Assembly: GCF_036090055.1 (NCBI RefSeq) | Contig: NZ_CP107970.1 | Coordinates: 4,404,501 to 4,468,500 of the forward strand | Source: Nocardioides sp. NBC_00368 | GTDB taxonomy: Bacteria; Actinomycetota; Actinomycetes; Propionibacteriales; Nocardioidaceae | Reading direction: 5' to 3' | DNA: 64,000 nucleotides | Notes under the pieces: model-generated | Databases searched by the model: none | What the model was told of the DNA's origin: nothing | The model's input: only the letters and a program-made list of their open reading frames with translations | Shown: piece after piece, positions 1 to 6,718 of the stretch | Layout: each line of letters opens with the position of its first letter | Position numbering within the stretch: position 1 is the stretch's first letter | Program-made: the position numbers and the translations under genes

Positions 1-134
1 AGTCGACGGAGCCGGAGGTCACCGAGACCGCCTGCGACTGGTTCGGCGACTGTGAATCGTCCTCGCCGCCTGCCGATGGCAATAATGGCGGCGGCAACAA
101 CGACACAGGCACCGCGGGGGGCACCACTCAGTGA
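1..134 (+). CDS. C-terminal tail of a penicillin-binding protein (partial)
   Basis: An open frame enters from the left edge (first full codon at base 3) and ends with TGA at 132-134. The visible 43 residues begin STEPEVTETACDWFGDC and end in a low-complexity Gly/Asn/Thr tail, the kind of C-terminus found on actinobacterial bifunctional class A PBPs (glycan polymerase plus transpeptidase, outer face of the membrane). No catalytic domain lies in the window. The call therefore rests on tail composition and on gene order: a GT87 membrane protein follows directly and the rpsF-ssb-rpsR-rplI-dnaB block lies downstream, as around mycobacterial ponA1. The stop codon overlaps the next GTG start (GTGA), so the two are probably co-translated. 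Confidence 0.55.
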   Translation, partial: STEPEVTETACDWFGDCESSSPPADGNNGGGNNDTGTAGGTTQ

Positions 135-1591
135 CGGATGGTCCAGTGACCGCCCCGACGGCGGAGGATCCGGTCGTCAGGACCGCCTCCGCCGCGGTGG
201 GCGGTCCTCTCGGGGGACTTGCGTACGGCCGGCGGCGCTGGTTCAGCGCGGTCGGCCTGTTGCTGCTCCTGATGTCGCTCACGTTCGCGATCGGGATGGT
301 CTCCAAGCAGACCTGCTACAACGCCACCTGGACCAACGGCGAGACCAGATACACCCACTTCTGCTACTCCGACCTGCCGTATCTCTACATCGACCGCGGC
401 CTGGCCGAGCACGAGTGGCCCTACTCCTCCGACCCGGAGGTCCGGGCGCGCTACCAGCAGGTGATGGAGTACCCGGTCGGCATCTCCTACTACGCCTGGG
501 CGACCTCGCACGTCACCGACTGGCTGGCCGACACACCTGACGAGGACGAGCGCCATCTCGTGGAGACCTCCAGCTTCTGGGGTCTGCCGGGCATGCACCA
601 CGAGATCCGGGTCTTCATCATCGTCAACGTGATCGGCTTCGCGGTCACGGCGCTGCTCTCGGCGTGGTTCCTGGCACGTACGCATCGCCGAAGGCCCTGG
701 GACGCGGCCGCGTTCGCGCTCGCCCCCGTGCTCGCGGCGACCGGGATCATCAACTGGGACATGCTGGCCGTGGTCTTCGTGGCCGGTGCACTGTGGGCGT
801 GGTCGCGGGACCGGCCGCTGCTGACCGGCGTACTGATCGGGCTCGGCTGTGCGACCAAGCTCTACCCGCTCTTCCTGCTCGGCGGGCTGGTCGTCATCTG
901 CATCCGGCGCCGCCGCTACTACGACCTGGCGGTCGCCGCCCTGGCCACGGTCCTCGCCTGGGTGCTCGCCAACCTGCCCGCGATGGCGACCGGCCTGGAG
1001 GAGTGGAAGGTCTTCTGGAGCTTCAACTCCGAGCGCGGCCCCGACCTCGGCTCGCTGTGGCTCGTCGTCCAGCAGGCGAGCGACGCGGCGATCTCGGCAC
1101 AGACGGTCAACCTCGTCTCCTGGGCCTTCTTCATCGCCTGGTGCAGCGGCGTACTCATCATCGGGCTGACCGCCCGCGAGACGCCTCGGCTGGCGCAGCT
1201 CGGCTTCCTGATCGTCGCCGGGTTTCTCCTGGTTAATAAGGTCTATTCACCGCAGTACGTCCTGTGGCTGCTGCCGCTGGCCGTCCTCGCCGTGCCTCGC
1301 TGGCGTGACCAGCTCATCTGGCAGGCCGGTGAGCTCTTCTACTTCGTCGCGGTGTGGTGGTATCTCGCCGACATCCTGGCCAGCAGCGGCGGTGACCAGC
1401 CGGTCTACTGGTTCGCGATCCTCGTCCGCGTCGCCGCCGAGATCTATCTGATCGTGGTCGTCGTCCGGGAGATCTACGAGCCCTGGCGCGACCCGGTGCG
1501 GTGGACCGAGGCGACGGTGGAGGCCGAGACCGGGCCCGCTACGGAGGGTCAGGACTCCAGGATGATCTCGTCGAACGACGTCGCGGTGTAG
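131..1591 (+). CDS. GT87-family polyprenyl-phosphate-dependent mannosyltransferase-like membrane protein
   Basis: This 486-residue polytopic membrane protein starts at GTG 131 inside the previous stop. A cytoplasmic N-terminus of about 35 residues is followed by a first membrane helix (about 37-56), a Cys-containing extracytoplasmic loop and roughly ten further hydrophobic segments, as expected of the GT-C fold of GT87 enzymes. These use lipid-linked mannose to build cell-envelope glycans. The mycobacterial relative in the same position beside ponA1 is Rv0051. The substrate cannot be read from sequence. The 3' end overlaps the convergent racemase-like gene by 43 bases. Confidence 0.75.
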   Translation: MTDGPVTAPTAEDPVVRTASAAVGGPLGGLAYGRRRWFSAVGLLLLLMSLTFAIGMVSKQTCYNATWTNGETRYTHFCYSDLPYLYIDRGLAEHEWPYSSDPEVRARYQQVMEYPVGISYYAWATSHVTDWLADTPDEDERHLVETSSFWGLPGMHHEIRVFIIVNVIGFAVTALLSAWFLARTHRRRPWDAAAFALAPVLAATGIINWDMLAVVFVAGALWAWSRDRPLLTGVLIGLGCATKLYPLFLLGGLVVICIRRRRYYDLAVAALATVLAWVLANLPAMATGLEEWKVFWSFNSERGPDLGSLWLVVQQASDAAISAQTVNLVSWAFFIAWCSGVLIIGLTARETPRLAQLGFLIVAGFLLVNKVYSPQYVLWLLPLAVLAVPRWRDQLIWQAGELFYFVAVWWYLADILASSGGDQPVYWFAILVRVAAEIYLIVVVVREIYEPWRDPVRWTEATVEAETGPATEGQDSRMISSNDVAV

Positions 1592-2601
1592 CGCACCCGC
1601 ACCTCGAGCTCCTCGCCGACCTCGGGCACCCGTGCGCCCGAGGGAAGCATGAGCATCGACTCCTGCATGTGCGGCGGCTCGGCGAACCAGAGCGCCTTGC
1701 CGTCGAGGGTGTAGGGCGAGCGCGACTGACCCATGGCATCGAGTCCACCGCGGGCGACCGCGAGGGCGCGCGAGCGCAGGTGGGTGTCGCCCAGCGGCGC
1801 TTCGAGGCCGATCCCGTGGGCGGTGCCGCCGGAGGCGACCACCAGGTGGCCGGCGCGCATGGCGGTGCGGCCGCGGTAGCCGTAGGAGTAGCCCCGCTCC
1901 AGCGGGTGCACGTCCTCGACGGTCGCGGTCACCGTGAGCGCGCCGCGGTCGCCGAGCCACAGCCCGGTGCCGACGCGGGGCCGGAAGGTGATGTCGCCGT
2001 AGGCGGCACGCAGCTGCGCCAGCTCGTTGGCGCTCAGGTGGGAGACCCACACCGTCTTCGCCTCGGCGCCGACGACGGCATCCATCTGGGCGCGGACCTC
2101 GGCCAGCGAGCCGCCGTCGAGGCCGAAGTGCATGGTGACGCCCTCGAAGCGGGCGTGCTCGCGGGCGATGGAGGCGGTCGGCCACAGGTCGCTCGGCGTC
2201 ATGCCGTGGCGGCGCATCGAGGTGACCAGCTCGAGGATCACCCTCGCGTTCGGCTGACGCTCCAGCAAGAGCGGCAGGTCCTCGGGGCGGCTGATCGTGT
2301 GGATGATCCGGTCGGCGATCTCCGGGTTGATCTCGGGAGAGTAGGGACGCCACGGGGTGAGGACGTAGATCGACCCGCTGAACCGGGTCGCGACCTCCCA
2401 CACCTCGTTGTAGGTGCCCACCGCGAGCGTGTCGACGCCGGTGCCGAGGCTGGTGAGCCACTCGGTCTGGTGGGCGAGCTTGCGGAGGGTCAGGCCGTAG
2501 CCGTTGCCCTTCGCGACCGGGACCAGGCCCGGCGTCGCCTCGGCGAAGGTCTGGACGTGCTTGCGCCAGCGATCGGCGTCAACGGTCAATTTCAGTGGCA
2601 T
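1549..2601 (-). CDS. alanine racemase-like PLP enzyme (fold type III)
   Basis: The 350-residue product belongs to the alanine racemase N-terminal superfamily. The PLP lysine is K31 in the motif LVPVAKGNGYG (compare VVKANAYG in Alr). A C-terminal beta domain is present, with a GYSYGYRGR segment and HLVVASGGTAHG. The ATG at 2601 is chosen because it overlaps the upstream FemAB-type stop as TAATG, giving translational coupling. Longer in-frame starts would lie inside that gene. Family knowledge: Alr makes D-Ala for peptidoglycan, but this divergent branch beside a FemAB-type ligase may act on another amino acid or amino-acylated precursor. Racemase activity is not proven by the motif alone. Confidence 0.72.
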   Translation of the reverse strand: MPLKLTVDADRWRKHVQTFAEATPGLVPVAKGNGYGLTLRKLAHQTEWLTSLGTGVDTLAVGTYNEVWEVATRFSGSIYVLTPWRPYSPEINPEIADRIIHTISRPEDLPLLLERQPNARVILELVTSMRRHGMTPSDLWPTASIAREHARFEGVTMHFGLDGGSLAEVRAQMDAVVGAEAKTVWVSHLSANELAQLRAAYGDITFRPRVGTGLWLGDRGALTVTATVEDVHPLERGYSYGYRGRTAMRAGHLVVASGGTAHGIGLEAPLGDTHLRSRALAVARGGLDAMGQSRSPYTLDGKALWFAEPPHMQESMLMLPSGARVPEVGEELEVRVRYTATSFDEIILES

Positions 2602-3764
2602 TAGCGCCTCTTCATGTAGACATCGAAGGCCGTGTAGATCGGCTTGTTCAGCGGCAGGTCCCACTCGCCGGCGTACTCCACCGCCTGGCCACCGGTGCCG
2701 ACCTTGAACTGGATCAGCCCCACGTGGGAGTCGTCGGTGGAGAGCGTCGGGGTGATGCCGCGCAGGTCGTAGGTGGTCGCGCCGGCGGCCATGGCGTCCT
2801 GGATCATCGCCCACTGGAGGGCGTTGGAGCCACGTACGTCACGCTTCTCGGTCGAGGAGGCGCCGTAGGAGTACCAGGCGTGCTGTCCGACGCGGACCAT
2901 GATCGTGGCGGCGACCAGGTCGCCCTCGTGCCGCGCCAGGAAGAGCTTGATGCGTTCCGGGTCCTCGGTCGACATCGCCCAGAACATGGTGCTGAAGTAG
3001 CTTCGCTGCCGAGGAGTGAAGTGGTCGCGCGCCGCGGTGTGGACGTAGAGGTCGTGGAAGGCGCTCAGGTCACCCTCGAAGTCGCCGTCCGCCGGGTCGA
3101 CTGGGGTCGCGACGGAGACCTCGACGCCCATCTTGGCCGACTTCTTGATGTTGCGGCGCCAGAGCTGGTTCATCCCCTTGAGGACCTCGTCCTCGGTCTT
3201 CGGGGTGCCGTCCGGGTGGGCCAGCGGGATGACGAAGTTGTACTGCGGCTGTCCCGCCCCGAAGCCGTCCTCGGGACTCTGCAGCCGCCAGCCCGCGGCC
3301 CTGAGCTGCGAGACCACGCGCGCGCCGGTGGCGTCACGGTGGGTCGGGGTGAGCTGGTTGAGGCGCTGGACGGTGTCGTCGGCGATGCCGTCCTTGACCT
3401 GGCTCGCGTCCCAGGTGGCCGTGGTGACAGGCGGGCCGATCCGGATGCCGAAGGCGCCGTTCTTCTTCAGGTACGCCGCCAGCGGCTCCAGCCACGGAGC
3501 GAGGTCACCCGACCAGTCGATGCTCGGACCCTCCGGCAGGTAGGCGAGCGTGAACCGCTCCAGCTTCGGCACCGGCCGGTGCAGCACCAGCGCGGCACCG
3601 ACGAGGGCACCGCCCTGCAGGCTGTCGAACCAGCCCACCGACTCCGAGCGCCACTCGGTCTTGACCCGCGCCCACGAAGGGGTTTGGAGGAAGCTCACGC
3701 TGGGTTGCTTCTCGATGAAGGCGAGATGCTCCGCAGCGGTGATGGGGCGCACGGTGAGACTCAC
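2601..3764 (-). CDS. FemAB/FemX-type peptidoglycan bridge aminoacyltransferase
   Basis: The 387-residue protein has the two-lobed GNAT-like fold of Fem ligases: an N-terminal half with FLQTPSWARVKTEW, a central LWRRNIKKSAKMGVEV helix and a C-terminal half with LFLARHEGDLVAATIMVR and YSYGASS. The family adds an amino acid from aminoacyl-tRNA to the lipid II side chain at the cytoplasmic membrane. It is an operon with the downstream racemase-like gene (one-base overlap). It starts at GTG 3764; a long leaderless or weakly led region separates it from the divergent sigma factor gene. The amino acid used cannot be predicted. Confidence 0.85.
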   Translation of the reverse strand: MSLTVRPITAAEHLAFIEKQPSVSFLQTPSWARVKTEWRSESVGWFDSLQGGALVGAALVLHRPVPKLERFTLAYLPEGPSIDWSGDLAPWLEPLAAYLKKNGAFGIRIGPPVTTATWDASQVKDGIADDTVQRLNQLTPTHRDATGARVVSQLRAAGWRLQSPEDGFGAGQPQYNFVIPLAHPDGTPKTEDEVLKGMNQLWRRNIKKSAKMGVEVSVATPVDPADGDFEGDLSAFHDLYVHTAARDHFTPRQRSYFSTMFWAMSTEDPERIKLFLARHEGDLVAATIMVRVGQHAWYSYGASSTEKRDVRGSNALQWAMIQDAMAAGATTYDLRGITPTLSTDDSHVGLIQFKVGTGGQAVEYAGEWDLPLNKPIYTAFDVYMKRR

Positions 3765-4057
3765 CCGCAGAAGGCTACCCGCTCTGGCGATGGGGCCGAA
3801 TCCCGGTGCTCGTGCTGCTCGGGACCGATGTCTGTGACCCGCTGGCCGACCCCCAATGTGAGGACAATCGTCGCGATGCCTAGTGAGTCCGAGCCGTTGA
3901 GACGCTATTGTCAGCGACCAGATGTATCACGGCTTGGGGCCTGGGCCTCCTTGTAGCCGTGACAGCAACTATGACCACCACGATGACGCGTCCGCGGGTC
4001 ATCTGGCCCCCCACCGGCTCGGCGCCGAACCGGAGGCCGCCGGTCGAGGAGGGGACT

Positions 4058-4657
4058 GTGACACGGGTACGACGCGGGATCGGTCATGCCGACGCACCCG
4101 TGACCGTGTGGTCCCGGGCGACGGCCGACTTCGACCGCTGGCTCAGCGGCGACTCCGCCGCCCTCGACGAGCTGGTCGCGACGATGACCCCGATCCTGTG
4201 GCAGGTCGCCCGCTCCTACCGGCTCACCCAGGAGCAGGCCGAGGACGTCGTCCAGAACACCTGGCTCACCTTCGTACGCAAGCACTCCTCGATCCTCGAC
4301 ACCGCGGCCGTCGGCGCCTGGCTCACCCTGACCACGCGTCGTGAGGCCTGGCGGGTCGCGAAGCGGTCCGGGCGTGACGTACCTGTGGAGGACGAGGCGC
4401 TCGAGTCCCGCGTCCCGACACAGCGCTCGGCGGAGTCCCTGGTCGTCGAGGGCGACCGCAACTCCCTCATCTGGGCGGCCGTGGAGTCGTTGCCGGAGCG
4501 GTGTCGGCGGCTGCTGCGCGTGGTCGCCTTCTCCGACCGACCCGACTACGCCGGTCTGGCCGAAGAGCTTCAGATGCCCATCGGCAGCATCGGCCCCACC
4601 CGCGGCCGCTGTCTCGGGAAGCTGCGGGACGCGCTCAAGAACGAGGGGGTGTCGTGA
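4058..4657 (+). CDS. ECF-type RNA polymerase sigma factor of the CHAT/S8 cassette
   Basis: This 199-residue protein has sigma region 2 (about residues 30-100, with QAEDVVQNTWLTFVRK, the typical DVxQxxW core-binding and promoter-melting segment). Region 4 (about 140-195) contains LPERCRRLLRVV and an HTH reading YAGLAEELQMPIGSIGPTR. GTG 4058 is preferred over upstream in-frame starts because a strong ribosome site, GAGGAGGGGA, precedes it by a few bases. The stop overlaps the next ATG (TGATG at 4655-4659). No anti-sigma membrane protein is adjacent, unlike most ECF loci, so control probably comes from the cassette's own proteins. Confidence 0.9.
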   Translation: MTRVRRGIGHADAPVTVWSRATADFDRWLSGDSAALDELVATMTPILWQVARSYRLTQEQAEDVVQNTWLTFVRKHSSILDTAAVGAWLTLTTRREAWRVAKRSGRDVPVEDEALESRVPTQRSAESLVVEGDRNSLIWAAVESLPERCRRLLRVVAFSDRPDYAGLAEELQMPIGSIGPTRGRCLGKLRDALKNEGVS

Positions 4658-5163
4658 TGGGTCGCTCGGAGGAGCCCACTCGCGAGGAACTTTTGGGTCT
4701 GGTTCGACAGGCTTATGTTGCTGGTGACCCCGTTCCTGGGGGCCTGATCTCCCGGATGCAGGCGGCCGCTGCCGGTGCCGCCGAGGAGTCTGGGCTCGGG
4801 CTCGACCTGGAGCTGATGCTCCTGGTGGAGTCGTCGTCCGAGGCCGCCGGGGTGCGCTCCACGGCCCCCGCCTCCGCCCGCTCCGCCTACACCCTGCGCT
4901 TCGCGCAGTCCGGAGTCGATGTTCTCGTCCGTGTCGCCTCCGACACCGACACCACGGCCCGCCTCGACGGCTGGGTCGTCCCCGGTTCACCCATGACCGT
5001 CCGCGCCATCCGCGCCGACGAAGTCCGTACGCCGATCGTCGCCGTCACCCTCGGAGCCTCGGGCCGCTTCGAGCTCACCTCGCTGCCCGCCGGCCTCATC
5101 CGGCTCCGCTTCGAGCCCGCCGACGGCTCCGCCGCCTTCCTGACCCCCACGTTCGAGATCTGA
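4657..5163 (+). CDS. uncharacterised 168-residue protein of the CHAT/S8 cassette
   Basis: The first 45 residues are helical (EELLGLVRQAYVAGDPVP, then an Ala-rich helix). The remainder is beta-rich, ending in LDGWVVPGSPMTVRAIR and GRFELTSLPAGLIRLRFEP. The latter pattern resembles carboxypeptidase-regulatory-like or transthyretin-like sandwich domains, in which a GxFxLxxLPxG strand-turn is common. No signal peptide or membrane helix is seen, so it is probably cytoplasmic. It is translationally coupled to the sigma factor gene and lies 13 bases before the protease gene. It could be an atypical anti-sigma or adaptor, or a protease substrate. No function can be assigned from sequence. Confidence 0.8.
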   Translation: MGRSEEPTREELLGLVRQAYVAGDPVPGGLISRMQAAAAGAAEESGLGLDLELMLLVESSSEAAGVRSTAPASARSAYTLRFAQSGVDVLVRVASDTDTTARLDGWVVPGSPMTVRAIRADEVRTPIVAVTLGASGRFELTSLPAGLIRLRFEPADGSAAFLTPTFEI

Positions 5164-5176
5164 TCCAGGAGTAACA

Positions 5177-6718
5177 GTGCATCCCAAGAGTGAGCCACGG
5201 TTGTCAGTGGACTACGGATGGTCCGAGGCGCGACTCCTCGACCCCACGAACGCGATCGCTGTCGACGGCGTCGCCGCCGGTTCGACGGTCTACTCGTCGA
5301 CTGTCCTTCTTATCTCCAAGTCGGTCGACTTCGATGACACCCTCAAGCGGATCGACAAGGCTGCCAAGGGTCTCGGGTGGCGGGCGGAGCCTGAAGAAGA
5401 GGCGGAGTGTGCGCGCGACCTGCGGTTCGGAGTGCGTCGAGTGCGGTTGGGTGTTCGTCCGGGCAAAGCCGTCCAAGCGCCTGACGCCTGGACCGTTCTG
5501 CAGATGCTTCGAGCCGAGTCCAATGACGGGACCCGAGGTATCAGCCTGGAACACGTACTCGTCCCGACTCCCGACACCAATCCCAATCCGCACAATCGGC
5601 CCACTCCGCACAACAGGCCCACTCCTCATAACCGCCCCACCCCTCATAACCGACCTACTCCCCATAACCGACCCACGCCGGATGACGGGTACGACCCGCT
5701 AGGTACAGGCGGTCGCCAGCCCGTGGCGTACGTCGGGGCAGCGCCCTCAAGGCGTCCCGACGAGGAGGTTGGCGGGGTGCGCCCTGTCGTGGCGATCTTG
5801 GACACGGGTTGCGGGGAGCATCCGTGGCTCGACTTCGTGCAGCGTGACGTGCGGCTAGGCGATCACCAGATCGGTTGGCCCGCTGTTGTGCCGAACTCAG
5901 AGGTCGATGAGGATCAGGTCGGTCCGTTGGACGGAGTGATCGATGACTTCGCCGGGCATGGGACGTTCATCAGTGGGCTGATCCATCAAGCATGTCCTGA
6001 TGCCGACATCTATTCGTGGCGGATCGTGCCGCCTGAGGGGTCTGTCGCCGAGACCGACTGGATTACCGCGCTTGCTCAGATCGCGGAGTTGGTCCATCTC
6101 TACCGTGAGGGTGACCCTCGCGGCCGCAGGATCGACGTTCTCAGCCTGTCGATCAGCTACTACCACGAGACGCCGTCTGACGAACTCTTCGACCCGACGT
6201 TGTACGAGATCCTCGCCGACCTGTCCGCGAACGGCACGTTGGTCGTCTGTTCCGCTGGCAACGACGCCACAACTCGGCCGAGTTTTCCCGCGGCCTTCGG
6301 ACCGTGGAGTAATGGAGAAGGTCCGGTCGAGCAAGATCCGGAGGTGCTTCCGATCGTTTCTGTCGGCGCGCTGAACCCCAATGGCGCCACCGACGCGATC
6401 TTCAGCAACGCCGGACCGTGGGTGAGGGCGCACGAGGTCGGCGCCAGTGTCGTCAGCACTCTCCCAGCCGTATTCGACGGCGGCTATCAGCCAGCAATTG
6501 AAACCGCACACGATGGCCGCACCCGTGCATCCCTCGATCCGGACGACTTCTCTGGTGGCTTCGGCCTCTGGAGTGGCACTTCGTTCGCAGCCCCGCTGCT
6601 CGCGGGGCGGATCGCGCAACGCCTCCTTGAACATGGTCAACCGGGCGACAAGCAACAGGACAAGAAGCGTGCATGGGCAGCCCTCGAAGCGTTGACCCCA
6701 CTGAGGCCCCCGACCTGA
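5177..6718 (+). CDS. S8 (subtilisin-like) serine protease with PHNRPT repeat linker
   Basis: The 513-residue protein starts at GTG 5177 behind CAGGAG. It has an N-terminal region of about 135 residues of unknown type, a repeat linker (residues about 138-167) and a subtilase domain from about 200. The triad is intact: Asp209 in VAILDTG, His261 in GHGTFISG and Ser469 in SGTSFAAP; the oxyanion segment CSAGND is also present. No signal peptide is visible, so an intracellular protease is likely, unlike most subtilases. It ends inside the start of the CHAT gene (46-base overlap). Codon use is less GC-biased than in housekeeping neighbours, consistent with acquisition by transfer. Confidence 0.92.
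   Translation: MHPKSEPRLSVDYGWSEARLLDPTNAIAVDGVAAGSTVYSSTVLLISKSVDFDDTLKRIDKAAKGLGWRAEPEEEAECARDLRFGVRRVRLGVRPGKAVQAPDAWTVLQMLRAESNDGTRGISLEHVLVPTPDTNPNPHNRPTPHNRPTPHNRPTPHNRPTPHNRPTPDDGYDPLGTGGRQPVAYVGAAPSRRPDEEVGGVRPVVAILDTGCGEHPWLDFVQRDVRLGDHQIGWPAVVPNSEVDEDQVGPLDGVIDDFAGHGTFISGLIHQACPDADIYSWRIVPPEGSVAETDWITALAQIAELVHLYREGDPRGRRIDVLSLSISYYHETPSDELFDPTLYEILADLSANGTLVVCSAGNDATTRPSFPAAFGPWSNGEGPVEQDPEVLPIVSVGALNPNGATDAIFSNAGPWVRAHEVGASVVSTLPAVFDGGYQPAIETAHDGRTRASLDPDDFSGGFGLWSGTSFAAPLLAGRIAQRLLEHGQPGDKQQDKKRAWAALEALTPLRPPT
5588..5677 (+). repeat. five tandem 18-bp repeats encoding PHNRPT
   Basis: Five in-frame 18-base units (starting 5588, 5606, 5624, 5642, 5660) each encode Pro-His-Asn-Arg-Pro-Thr. 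The nucleotide copies differ at several synonymous sites (CCG/CCT/CCC, CAC/CAT, AAT/AAC, CGG/AGG/CGC/CGA), while all five peptides are identical. That suggests selection on the hexapeptide rather than a very recent DNA expansion. The block forms a basic, Pro-rich linker between the N-terminal region and the protease domain. Confidence 0.95.

Noticed and set aside
5588..5677. CRISPR or minisatellite array
   Set aside because: The units are contiguous 18-bp, in frame, without spacers, and encode an identical hexapeptide inside a real protease gene.
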